Assembly (NCBI GenBank): GCA_002898015.1
Contig: BDTM01000128.1
Span: forward strand, 202,418-266,417
DNA: 64,000 nt
Direction of reading: 5' to 3'
DNA from: a bacterium BMS3Bbin03
GTDB taxonomy: Bacteria; Zhuqueibacterota; JdFR-76; BMS3Abin05
The notes beneath the pieces are model-generated. The model worked only from the letters and a program-made list of their open reading frames with translations. It did not search any database and was not told the DNA's origin. The position numbers and the translations under genes were made by a program. Below, one piece after another: positions 43,005 to 51,307 of the stretch (within the stretch, counting starts at the first letter, position 1; each line of letters starts with the position of its first letter).

Positions 43005-44357
43005 ATGAAAAGACACCTCTTATTAATCATGTTAATCCTGCCCGGCATGTTCCTGGCAGGGTGTGCCGGAACGGCGAAGAAGGCCTATCACCTCCCCGAT
43101 TATCCCTGGTTTGAAAAGAATCTTCCGGGTCAAACCACAGCGAAACAAGATTCGATCGCGACGAAACCCATTCCGGAAGAACATCTGTCTTTTACGTTTA
43201 AAAATGTGCCCATTCACCAGGCCCTCCTTGCGGTCACGCGCGAATTTGGCCTCACATTAATCAGCAGCCGTTCATTGTCCGGGACGGTTTCCGAATCCTT
43301 AAGGAATGCGTCTCTTGAAGAGGTTTTAAATCAAATTCTTGCAGGTACCGCCTACGGATACATTATCAACGGGAAATTGGTAAAAGTGCTGAAAGATTCC
43401 GATCCGGTTACGCGGGTCATTCGTCTTCATTATGCCCGCGCGGCGGATATCGTTGACGATCTCAAAGGCTTATCGGATAAAGCGAAAATTTTTGTCGAGA
43501 AAAGAACGAACAGCGTCATCGTTCGGGATGCCTGGAACAATGTGAAAGAAATGGAAGCACTCATCCGTCAGATGGACATTCCTGTGCCGCAGGTGCTGAT
43601 CGAAGCGGAAATGATTGAAATCAATGCAAAAGACAAGCGAAAGCTTGGGCTGGAGTTGTCGGCCGCCTGGCGGAAAGCCGGACAGACGCTGAACATTACA
43701 TCTCCGTTTCAGGTCAATCCGCTGTCACTTTTGATGAACTACGGTAATTTAAAAAAAGGACAGGCACAGGCCTTTATCGAGGCTTTAGAAGAACGCAGGA
43801 GCGGTCAGCTTCTTTCGAGCCCGAGGATTGTGGCGACGAACGGCGAGACGGCTCATATCTTAATTGGCGAAAAAGTGCCTTATCAGCGGCAGTCTGCCGA
43901 AACGGCAGCCGGAGGATTAATCACGGACGTGGAATTTGTAGACGTTGGGATTAAATTAAAGGTAACGCCAACGGTGAATCTTGCCGATAATTCAATAGTG
44001 ATCGATGTGACTCCGGAAGTGAGTGAAGTCCTGGATATGGCTGTTCAGGGGGTCCCCCGAATTGCGACGCAGGAAGCCCATACCCGGGTGACGGTTCAAG
44101 ACGGCGAAACGGTCGTCATTGGCGGACTGATGCGAGACAACAGGCGTAAAAATGGGAAATCGATTCCGTGGCTGGGGCGCTTATTCTTACTTAAATACCT
44201 GTTCTCCGATACCGAACGGGACAATGACCGTCGTGAGCTGATTGTTTTCATTACACCGCACATTTTAAATAGAAATCAAATCCTGAAAATGGGGAAAATT
44301 CAGCAGAAAATTCACGAACGGCTGGGAATCGGAAAAGACTGGAAACTTTTTAAATAG
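43005..44357 (+). CDS. Outer-membrane secretin lipoprotein (GspD/PilQ family)
   Basis: 450 aa from ATG 43005. The signal peptide ends in the lipobox L-A-G-C (Cys at about residue 20), so this secretin is self-lipidated. An STN-like domain (about 60-125) has F-K-N-V-P-I-H-Q-A-L-L-A-V, followed by one N1-type domain (about 128-190). The secretin barrel domain is about 225-430, with V-P-Y-Q-R-Q, V-G-I-K-L-K-V-T-P-T-V and V-V-I-G-G-L-M-R-D, ending I-V-F-I-T-P-H-I-L. It forms the outer-membrane gate. It is shorter than most GspD, with fewer N domains. A frame extension to 42963 overlaps the previous gene and lacks the signal peptide. Confidence 0.92.
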   Translation: MKRHLLLIMLILPGMFLAGCAGTAKKAYHLPDYPWFEKNLPGQTTAKQDSIATKPIPEEHLSFTFKNVPIHQALLAVTREFGLTLISSRSLSGTVSESLRNASLEEVLNQILAGTAYGYIINGKLVKVLKDSDPVTRVIRLHYARAADIVDDLKGLSDKAKIFVEKRTNSVIVRDAWNNVKEMEALIRQMDIPVPQVLIEAEMIEINAKDKRKLGLELSAAWRKAGQTLNITSPFQVNPLSLLMNYGNLKKGQAQAFIEALEERRSGQLLSSPRIVATNGETAHILIGEKVPYQRQSAETAAGGLITDVEFVDVGIKLKVTPTVNLADNSIVIDVTPEVSEVLDMAVQGVPRIATQEAHTRVTVQDGETVVIGGLMRDNRRKNGKSIPWLGRLFLLKYLFSDTERDNDRRELIVFITPHILNRNQILKMGKIQQKIHERLGIGKDWKLFK

Positions 44358-44363
44358 GATACA

Positions 44364-45575
44364 TTGCTCGATATGACACAAATTCAAACGCAAAACAGAG
44401 CGGATACGAATAATATGGAACAGCGGTGGGAACTCTCTCAGAAACAAATGCTTTTATTCAGCCGGGATTTTGCCCGGATTTACCGGGCGGAGAGAGCTAA
44501 ACGAGAGCTGCTGGAATTTCTTCACGACAAATTGAGAGCCATTGTAGACAGCATGTCCGACGGAATGGTGGCCACCGACGAGGACTTTAACGTTCTGGAT
44601 GTGAATAAAACTTTTGAGCGGATGTTCCAGATCAAGAGTGATGATATGCGCGGGCGTGCATTAAAGAAAGTGCTGCCCTATCCGGAATTGGAAAGAAGCA
44701 TTCGGAACATGCGTGTTCAGAACAAGCATTTTCAATCGTTGGAATTGTACGTTAATCGTGACCAGGATTACTATTTTGAGGCTAACATTTCACATGTCAA
44801 AGGCCCTCGGGGAGAAAACCGGGGATATGTGTTTCTGTTCCAAGATGTGACGGATAAAATGCGTTTCGACCGGATTAAGAGCCGTTTTATTACATTTGCC
44901 TCCCACGAAATTCGCACCCCCCTGCACGGCTTGTTGGGGTTTTTGAATGTAATTTATGATAATCTGCATGATCGATTGAGCGATGAAGAAAAAAAATATT
45001 TCCAATTCCTGCTGGATTCCGGTGAGAATTTGCGGACGGTTGTCGAGGAAATGCTGGAGATGTCTACCCTGCAGGATGAAAACTCCAAACTGCGCAGAAG
45101 CCATATTTCCCTGAAAAAACTGATTCATTCGGCGATTGAAAAAGTGGCGCTTGAACAGGAAGCCATGAGCGTGAAAGTTGAACTTCACGCACCCGAACAA
45201 AGCATGATTTTTTTCGGAGAACCGGACTTATTGGTAAAAGCGTTTGAGAGCATTATAAAAAATATCATCATTTACACGCTTCCCGACAGTGTTGTTTTTA
45301 TCCAATTGACGGAGAGTGAGGCGCTTTACAAGATTGAATTCATAAGCCCGGGGATCACGCTGACGGCAGAAGAAGTGGATATCATGATAAGTGATTTTTA
45401 TCAAATGGAAGCGCAGATAACCAAAGTCGCGGATGGAATCGAACTCGGGTTCCCGCTGGCAAAAGATATTGTGCAATGGCACGGCGGAAGACTCATTATT
45501 CCTGATCAGGAGGAATTTTCAATCATTATCGAATTGCCGCGCCGTCAGGCAAAGGGTGAAACAGAGAAATCATAA
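44364..45575 (+). CDS. PAS-domain histidine kinase with degenerate ATP site
   Basis: 403 aa, soluble. A PAS domain (about 58-165) precedes a HisKA helix with phospho-acceptor His181 in S-H-E-I-R-T-P-L. The HATPase region keeps the N-box Asn (S-I-I-K-N-I-I-I-Y), but the G1 box D-x-G-x-G is absent (I-S-P-G-I-T instead) and the G2 region reads G-I-E-L-G-F-P-L. ATP binding may be impaired. It starts 6 bases after the secretin, at TTG 44364 with AGGA 4-5 bases upstream or at ATG 44373. The phosphate partner may be the receiver encoded next. Confidence 0.85.
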   Translation: MLDMTQIQTQNRADTNNMEQRWELSQKQMLLFSRDFARIYRAERAKRELLEFLHDKLRAIVDSMSDGMVATDEDFNVLDVNKTFERMFQIKSDDMRGRALKKVLPYPELERSIRNMRVQNKHFQSLELYVNRDQDYYFEANISHVKGPRGENRGYVFLFQDVTDKMRFDRIKSRFITFASHEIRTPLHGLLGFLNVIYDNLHDRLSDEEKKYFQFLLDSGENLRTVVEEMLEMSTLQDENSKLRRSHISLKKLIHSAIEKVALEQEAMSVKVELHAPEQSMIFFGEPDLLVKAFESIIKNIIIYTLPDSVVFIQLTESEALYKIEFISPGITLTAEEVDIMISDFYQMEAQITKVADGIELGFPLAKDIVQWHGGRLIIPDQEEFSIIIELPRRQAKGETEKS

Positions 45576-45581
45576 TTTTAT

Positions 45582-46037
45582 ATGACCATGGATATTCTGA
45601 AAATGGAAAAAACAATCCAAACCGCAGAGGGTGTTCTCGATTTTGAAAAGAATGAACTTTATGCGTCACCGCCCCGAAAAATCTTAATTGTGGATGATGA
45701 AAAAGAAATTCGGGATCTGGTGCGAGAGACCATCATGATTGACAATTTTGAAATATTGGAAGCCGGCACCGGAGACAGGGCGTATGAAATTATTCAAAAG
45801 ATCACGCCCGATTTAATCATTTTGGATGTAAAAATGCCGGGCTCTCTTGATGGAATCGCATTAACAAAAAAAATAAAACAAAACGAAAAAACGAAGGATA
45901 TTCCGGTGTTTTTGCTCACGGCAGTGCCGGTGGAACTCGTGGGCGATTCGTCTGATTATCCGGATGCACTATTCTATAAACCATTTAGTCCTATGGATTT
46001 ATTGGATCAAATTACCGGCCTGTTCAGCGACGGTTGA
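45582..46037 (+). CDS. Single-domain response regulator
   Basis: 151 aa, a receiver with about 30 extra N-terminal residues. It has I-L-I-V-D-D-E, Asp in L-I-I-L-D-V-K-M-P-G, Thr in L-L-T-A-V and Lys in F-Y-K-P-F-S-P, so all phosphorylation residues are intact. It lies between two histidine kinase genes and 6 bases after the first, so it is the natural partner of one or both. No output domain is present; it may act by protein contact on the secretion machine or in a relay. Confidence 0.9.
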   Translation: MTMDILKMEKTIQTAEGVLDFEKNELYASPPRKILIVDDEKEIRDLVRETIMIDNFEILEAGTGDRAYEIIQKITPDLIILDVKMPGSLDGIALTKKIKQNEKTKDIPVFLLTAVPVELVGDSSDYPDALFYKPFSPMDLLDQITGLFSDG

Positions 46038-46058
46038 TTGTGAAGGAGAATTGTAAGA

Positions 46059-47192
46059 ATGAATGGCGATTTCGAACAAAACATTAAAACCTGGCGCAAA
46101 AAATATGCAGACCCCGAGATGAGAATAGACGAATTGTTCAGAAATTACAACATTAGTACCGAGCTGATTAAACGGACACCCAGTCTCCACGACCTTTTCG
46201 ACCGGGTCCTGTTAGAGTACATTAAGCGCCTGGATGAGATTCCGGGCAAGGATTTATCGCATCCCTCCGGTCCCGAATTCTCGGAATACGATCGGGAAAA
46301 ACTGCGTTCTTTGATTATGTTTTCCAGCCAGGCGGTTTTGCTTAAAGAGAACAGTGAAATCTTCAAAGCCCTTGAAGAAAAAAATTCGGAATTGCTGAAG
46401 ACGGCCAAGAAATTGGAAAAAGCCAATGAAGAATTGAAAGCGTTGAATCGTCAATATCTGAACATGTTGGGGTTTGTTTCACACGAGCTCAGGAGCCCGT
46501 TAATTTCGATTTTAGGCTTTGCAGAATTGCTGGATGAAAATTTATTGGGTAATCTTAACGACGAACAGAAAAAGGCGATCCAGATTATCATGCGGTCCAG
46601 CAGGAACTTGATTGAAATGATCCGAAATTATCTGGATCTTTCCAAAATTGAGCAGGGGGGGTTGAAGATGGAGAGGCGGCCTCTCAATTTTATAGACATT
46701 ATTTTAAAACCCACTCTCGAAGAAATGCAGGAACAATTTTCAAAGAAAAATATATCGGTCTGGGTGGACAGCAATCAGGAAGAAGTCTGGCTTTATGCGG
46801 ATGAAAAATTGTTGAAAGTGGTCCTGGTCAACGTCATTTCAAACGCCGTAAAATATGGCGAAGATAATGGTGAGATTCACCTCGATTTTATGGCGATCGA
46901 AAATAATCTCAAAGTCCGGGTCACGAATACGGGACGGGGTGTTGAAAAAGATGAGGTGAAAAAAGTCTTTGAGAAGTTTACCCAGCTCGATTCTTATGAT
47001 ACAAAAGTCGGAAAAGGATCCGGGTTGGGACTTTACAATACGAAGTACATCATCGAAAAGCACGGCGGCAAGATCTGGGCTGAATCTGAATTCGGAAAAT
47101 GGTTTAGAATTGTGTTTCAATTGCCTTTATTAAAAAAGCATAATCAGCAATCCTATGATAATCAAGATCTTGTCGATAGCCATAATCATTAA
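46059..47192 (+). CDS. Soluble histidine kinase
   Basis: 377 aa. The first 105 residues have no recognised domain. A coiled coil (about 105-135) precedes HisKA with His142 in S-H-E-L-R-S-P-L and a HATPase domain with N-box N-V-I-S-N-A-V-K-Y, G1 N-T-G-R-G-V (Asp replaced by Asn), F box F-E-K-F-T-Q-L, and G2 G-K-G-S-G-L-G-L-Y. Catalytic integrity looks better than in the kinase at 44364. AAGGAGA precedes the ATG. It is flanked by receiver genes on both sides. No membrane segment is seen. Confidence 0.9.
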   Translation: MNGDFEQNIKTWRKKYADPEMRIDELFRNYNISTELIKRTPSLHDLFDRVLLEYIKRLDEIPGKDLSHPSGPEFSEYDREKLRSLIMFSSQAVLLKENSEIFKALEEKNSELLKTAKKLEKANEELKALNRQYLNMLGFVSHELRSPLISILGFAELLDENLLGNLNDEQKKAIQIIMRSSRNLIEMIRNYLDLSKIEQGGLKMERRPLNFIDIILKPTLEEMQEQFSKKNISVWVDSNQEEVWLYADEKLLKVVLVNVISNAVKYGEDNGEIHLDFMAIENNLKVRVTNTGRGVEKDEVKKVFEKFTQLDSYDTKVGKGSGLGLYNTKYIIEKHGGKIWAESEFGKWFRIVFQLPLLKKHNQQSYDNQDLVDSHNH

Positions 47193-47239
47193 TCTGTGAA
47201 CCGCAAATTGGCCGTTCACACCTTAACCAAACGATCAAA

Positions 47240-48607
47240 ATGAAGCAAAATCCTCCGAAAGTTGCGATTATAGATTCAGAAATCCGGATATTGGAATTGC
47301 TCCGGGAGTTATTTCAATCCGGGGGATTTCAGCCTGCCGTTTTTCAATCCGGGAAGGAAGCCCTTCAGCAATTTCCATCCATTCATCCGGATGTGGTGTT
47401 ATTGGAAATCGCATTGCCGGAGGAAGACGGGCTTGGGGTCTGCAGCGCCATCCATGAGCGGTTTCCGGAAATCCCCATTTTTGTGTTAAGCAATATGCGT
47501 GAGCCGGAATTTCGATTAAAGGCGATCGAACGGGGCGCCGTGGATTATCTGACCAAACCGTACGACCGGGATTACCTTGTTAAAAAAGTGAGAAATCTGC
47601 TGAATCTTTTAGAAAGTCCTTCGTTAAAAAGAGGGGATGCAAGCCATCCGGTTTTGAAGATTTTTAGTGATGCCAATTTACCCGTTTTAAAACCGGAGCC
47701 CAATTCGCAATCCCCTTTTGGATACAGTTACCCGCTGCTAAAAACGGCCTCCGGCATTGAAAATCCGGACGAACAGGCAAAAGTTTTGGAAGATCTGGCG
47801 GCTCAGAACCGGCTGACACACACCATTTTTGATGTTGTCAGACAGTGCCCGAAATGTCATTCGATTAACGTCAATTATCGACCGGTGTGTCCCGATTGTT
47901 TATCTCCGGACATTCGTTTAATCCCGGCCCACGGAAAATCAGCCCGCCAGCCGTATCAGGAGAAAACCTATGAATGCTCGCAGTGCCATTCAAGCTTTTC
48001 GACGCCCGCTGTTTATGGAAGATGTTTAAATTGCAGAGCCGATTTTGAGGAGTCGGAATCCAAAACGCGGTTGGTCTATTCTTACACGCTGCGGCAGGCA
48101 GAGAAAAGCTCCGGCTTTCATGAAACAAAACCGGAGCCGTCAATTTTAAAATCGGCGCTTCAGGAATCGGATATCGATTCTTTCGAGCCGTTTGTGCTGG
48201 ATTTTTTGGTGGCTTATGAAATGAAGCAAGTCAAAGCTTCATCCCGCCGCGCGTTTTCCGTTTTGAAAATCGAGTTTCAAAATTTTTCGGAATTTATCGG
48301 CCGGGTCGGGCAACCTACCGGACTTCGCACGTTCAGAAATTTCTTTCTGATTGTCCGAAAAATTCTCCGTCTTCAGGATCAGGTCATTTTGGGAGAAGCC
48401 AGCCAAGTCTATATTTTAATGCCGGATACAAACCATGCCGCCGGGAGTCTGATACAGAAACAGCTCGCTTCGTACATTGGGCGCTTCAATTTTGATCTGA
48501 CATTTACGCTTTCCCTGGACACCTTCCCGGAAACTTTTAGGGACATCGATGCATTAAAAAATCCCGGATCTTCCGTGCCGGAAACGCGAATACAGGCCGT
48601 TAATTAG
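47240..48607 (+). CDS. Receiver, zinc-ribbon (TackOD1-like) and degenerate GGDEF protein
   Basis: 455 aa. A receiver-like domain (about 6-122) has Glu56 where the phospho-acceptor Asp should be (V-V-L-L-E-I-A-L-P); Ser84 and Lys107 are kept. The Asp-to-Glu change often mimics phosphorylation. Two zinc-ribbon units follow: Cys203, 206, 217, 220 and Cys246, 249, 262, 265, spaced as C-x2-C pairs and recalling the TackOD1 output domain. The C-terminal 130 residues resemble a GGDEF domain (F-S-V-L-K-I-E-F-Q-N-F, then L-Q-D-Q-V-I-L), but the catalytic G-G-D/E-E-F is G-E-A-S-Q. It is probably a non-enzymatic, constitutively signalling scaffold. Last gene of the block. Confidence 0.78.
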   Translation: MKQNPPKVAIIDSEIRILELLRELFQSGGFQPAVFQSGKEALQQFPSIHPDVVLLEIALPEEDGLGVCSAIHERFPEIPIFVLSNMREPEFRLKAIERGAVDYLTKPYDRDYLVKKVRNLLNLLESPSLKRGDASHPVLKIFSDANLPVLKPEPNSQSPFGYSYPLLKTASGIENPDEQAKVLEDLAAQNRLTHTIFDVVRQCPKCHSINVNYRPVCPDCLSPDIRLIPAHGKSARQPYQEKTYECSQCHSSFSTPAVYGRCLNCRADFEESESKTRLVYSYTLRQAEKSSGFHETKPEPSILKSALQESDIDSFEPFVLDFLVAYEMKQVKASSRRAFSVLKIEFQNFSEFIGRVGQPTGLRTFRNFFLIVRKILRLQDQVILGEASQVYILMPDTNHAAGSLIQKQLASYIGRFNFDLTFTLSLDTFPETFRDIDALKNPGSSVPETRIQAVN

Positions 48608-48662
48608 ATTTTTACTTTTTCCCGATCGGTATCATCCTTTCCTTTGAAAGATCAAAATCCCA

Positions 48663-49532
48663 TTACTTAATCTGAACCGCTTTTGTCGACACGGTTGTCG
48701 ACGAGGGAATTTCCATATTTCGTGACGGAATTGAAACCGTTCCGTCAACCGCGCTATCGGATGTCATCAGGATGTACGTCGATGTTTCAGGATTAAAATA
48801 AATTTTTCCGGAAGAAGAGCCGGTTCCGGTGTAACTCAGATCCATGCCGGACTGGTTGCCCTTTCCCGAAAGGGTGATATCGGAAGTGTAGATAATGAAG
48901 AGGCAGTCAACCCCATTGTACGGCTGGATTGACTTTAACGTATACTTCGACTTGGATTCGATTGTTATGTTCATCGGCCCGGATTTTGTCGTTTTTGTTT
49001 TCGTATCTGTCCATGAATCGCCGATCTTAATGGGTTTGTTCGGCAATTTAAAAAAGAGAGCCGAAAAAGTTTGTTCCCAGTTCGCCGCTCCTTGAAATGA
49101 AGGAAATGCCTTTAGGCCGTCGATAGCGCCGATTTTGCCTAGTTTGGTAATCGTAAATGTAACGGGTTTGTTCACCGCCTTTTGCAGCATTGCTTTTGCC
49201 TGATTCATCATTGGGTTATTAAAATTAATGTCAAGAGAATCAATTGAAGATTGAATTGAAAACACGCCATCCTTTTGAACGTTTTGCACGTTGTAACGGA
49301 CAACCGCTTTGATTGTAGAATTTATTTCCCGTGTTTGCCCGGCCACTTCCTGACTCGTATTGGTGCTTGTCGTAAACCGGTATTTAAAATTGTCGCCCTT
49401 TTTAAAATGATAGGTGAATGAAGCGCCTTTATTTTTTACCAATTCTCTCCAATTGGGCTTTTGTGCCGCACAACCCGCAAATCCAAGAATTAATAATCCG
49501 ATAAAAATCGATTTTAAAAAATGGTTTTTCAT
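48663..49532 (-). CDS. Lipoprotein of unknown function, DUF6263-like
   Basis: 289 aa from ATG 49532, with AGGAGGAG upstream. The signal peptide ends in lipobox F-A-G-C. The mature protein is mostly beta strands, opening with Y-H-F-K-K-G-D-N-F-K-Y-R-F, and carries a G-D-S-W-T-D-T motif near residue 185. It is rich in Ser/Thr/Lys. The pattern recalls DUF6263-type lipoproteins of FCB bacteria, but I am not certain. A longer frame to 49571 would hide the signal peptide. It is convergent with the 24-kb block; no functional partner is evident. Confidence 0.65.
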   Translation of the reverse strand: MKNHFLKSIFIGLLILGFAGCAAQKPNWRELVKNKGASFTYHFKKGDNFKYRFTTSTNTSQEVAGQTREINSTIKAVVRYNVQNVQKDGVFSIQSSIDSLDINFNNPMMNQAKAMLQKAVNKPVTFTITKLGKIGAIDGLKAFPSFQGAANWEQTFSALFFKLPNKPIKIGDSWTDTKTKTTKSGPMNITIESKSKYTLKSIQPYNGVDCLFIIYTSDITLSGKGNQSGMDLSYTGTGSSSGKIYFNPETSTYILMTSDSAVDGTVSIPSRNMEIPSSTTVSTKAVQIK

Positions 49533-49631
49533 AACGGTCTCCTCCTTAATTTTTTGTGAAACATTTTTCATACAGCGGGAAACGATTCTGAATGCCGCAA
49601 GTGACGGGCCTGTTCAAAAAGGCTTTTGGTT

Positions 49632-50738
49632 TCAAGCTTTCTCAAAGGTTTCTTCAAGTGCAATTGTTTTGTTCTTTCCCAGGCTTTTGGCCCGGTACAA
49701 ACGTTGATCGGCGGTTTCGAGTAACTTGTTCGGAGAATAGCCGTCGAGCGGGAAATTTGAAATTCCAATTGAAATAGTCACATCGTGGTGATCGATTTGA
49801 TAATTGGTCGTTCTGAAATTTTTCTGGACTTTCTTTCGCAATTTATTTCCCACGCGGACACCATTGTTCAGGGGGGTCTCCGGAAGCAAAACAACAAATT
49901 CTTCCCCGCCGTAGCGCGATAAAATATCGGCTTTTCTCAGATTCTCCTTCATGATTTCAGTAATCGCCCGGAGAATTTCGTCACCCTTCAAATGTCCGAA
50001 CGTGTCATTGATTTTCTTGAAGTCGTCGATATCGATCATCAAAATGGAAAGATTGCGTTTGTACCGTTCGGCCCGCTTAATTTCAGTCAGAAATGTCTGG
50101 TTAAAATGCCTGCGATTGTAAATGCCGGTTAATTCATCCAAAATTGTGGATTCATGGGTGCGCCGAAACAACAGAGCCCGGTCGATACAGGTGGCCACCT
50201 CTTCCGAAATTCTTTTCAAAAAATCAAATTCAGACCGCATAAAATTTTGATTGGTGCCCCGGAAAAAGCTCAATGTGCCGATAATTTGTTTCTCACCGGT
50301 TAACAGCGGAAAGCCGGCCAGCGTAAAATAAGGATTTTGACCCTTAGGATGATCATTCAGGCCGGTGAAAGTGACATCGGACATGACCAGCGGATTTTGT
50401 GTCAGAATGATCCGTTCGACAAGTTTTGTGTCCGGAATCAAGACCTTGCCGCTCTTCAGTTTTGAGAATCCATATTTTTCGCTCAACTGCAGTTCTTTTC
50501 GCAGAGGTTCCAGCAAAAATAGCTGTGCACTGTCGACATGGAGCGAGTTTTTAAACAATTGAAAAATGGATTTTAGAATCTGGCTGATGTTGAAGGTTGT
50601 ACTCAGAATATGAGAGATGTTGTAAAGGATGTAAAGCTCAGTTAATTTATCGGACAATTCACGATTGACCGCTTCGATTTCGTGATACTTTTTAGATAAT
50701 GCTTCAAATTCCTGCTGTAAATCTGTGGGCGAAGCCAT
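49632..50738 (-). CDS. GAF-domain diguanylate cyclase
   Basis: A 368-aa soluble protein. A short coiled coil (about 8-35) precedes a GAF domain (about 45-195) and a GGDEF domain (about 205-365). The active site is Y-G-G-E-E-F, with I-D-I-D-D-F-K-K-I-N-D upstream for metal and GTP. An inhibitory I-site R-K-A-D lies exactly five residues before the GGEEF motif, so product feedback is expected. It should make c-di-GMP, which could act on the GspE/PilB N-terminal domain encoded at 35421. It is third in an operon with the sigma factor gene; the gap to the preceding gene is 2 bases. Confidence 0.93.
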   Translation of the reverse strand: MASPTDLQQEFEALSKKYHEIEAVNRELSDKLTELYILYNISHILSTTFNISQILKSIFQLFKNSLHVDSAQLFLLEPLRKELQLSEKYGFSKLKSGKVLIPDTKLVERIILTQNPLVMSDVTFTGLNDHPKGQNPYFTLAGFPLLTGEKQIIGTLSFFRGTNQNFMRSEFDFLKRISEEVATCIDRALLFRRTHESTILDELTGIYNRRHFNQTFLTEIKRAERYKRNLSILMIDIDDFKKINDTFGHLKGDEILRAITEIMKENLRKADILSRYGGEEFVVLLPETPLNNGVRVGNKLRKKVQKNFRTTNYQIDHHDVTISIGISNFPLDGYSPNKLLETADQRLYRAKSLGKNKTIALEETFEKA

Positions 50739-50740
50739 TG

Positions 50741-51307
50741 TTACACCAGAGTTTTTTGAGTTGGCCGGCTGATTGCACGGATATAATTTAACAGTTGCTC
50801 GATCTGTTTCTGAAACGAATCTTTCGTTTGTGTGCGTACTATAAAATTAAAAAATTTTGATGCATAACGTGTTTCAAAAGAAATTCGAAGCGGTGACCGG
50901 CTTGCGAAACATAAATGTCCGCTCCAAAGATCATCCGAATGATTCAAATCAATTGCAAGCGCAATATTATTCGGCAGTTGCTTCAGCCAGTTTTTATTTA
51001 AAATACCAAAACCGGAAAAATCTTTTGGATTGTACAAAACCGGTATTCCCAAATCCTGATCCTGGAAATTGTTCAACTGCTTCTCAGCAATGATATAGAA
51101 AAACTTGCTTTTCGGAAAAAGTTCCTTAAGTGAATGAAGCACAAATTGCGCTTCTTCCGGTTTTTTTTCCTGCCCGGGCAAACAGACCAGAATATTGGCA
51201 CCGGAGGTTTGGAGCAGGGGCAGCTCAAAAAAGGTTGTTTTTTGCCGTGAAAAATAAGTTTGAATCGAAAAATAGCGTAAAAATAATTTTTGCTTAAAAG
51301 CAGTCAT
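50741..51307 (-). CDS. Unrecognised protein, GT9-like N-terminal fold possible
   Basis: 188 aa, cytoplasmic, no signal peptide. The pattern of a beta strand I-L-V-C-L-P-G, a helix, F-F-Y-I-I-A, then L-A-I-D-L-N-H-S-D-D-L followed by S-P-L-R-I-S-F recalls the first half of ADP-heptose glycosyltransferases (GT9). The nucleotide-sugar-binding half is absent, so it is unlikely to be an active transferase. The ATG overlaps the rpoD stop (TAATG), so it is translated with the sigma factor. I cannot assign a function. Confidence 0.55.
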   Translation of the reverse strand: MTAFKQKLFLRYFSIQTYFSRQKTTFFELPLLQTSGANILVCLPGQEKKPEEAQFVLHSLKELFPKSKFFYIIAEKQLNNFQDQDLGIPVLYNPKDFSGFGILNKNWLKQLPNNIALAIDLNHSDDLWSGHLCFASRSPLRISFETRYASKFFNFIVRTQTKDSFQKQIEQLLNYIRAISRPTQKTLV

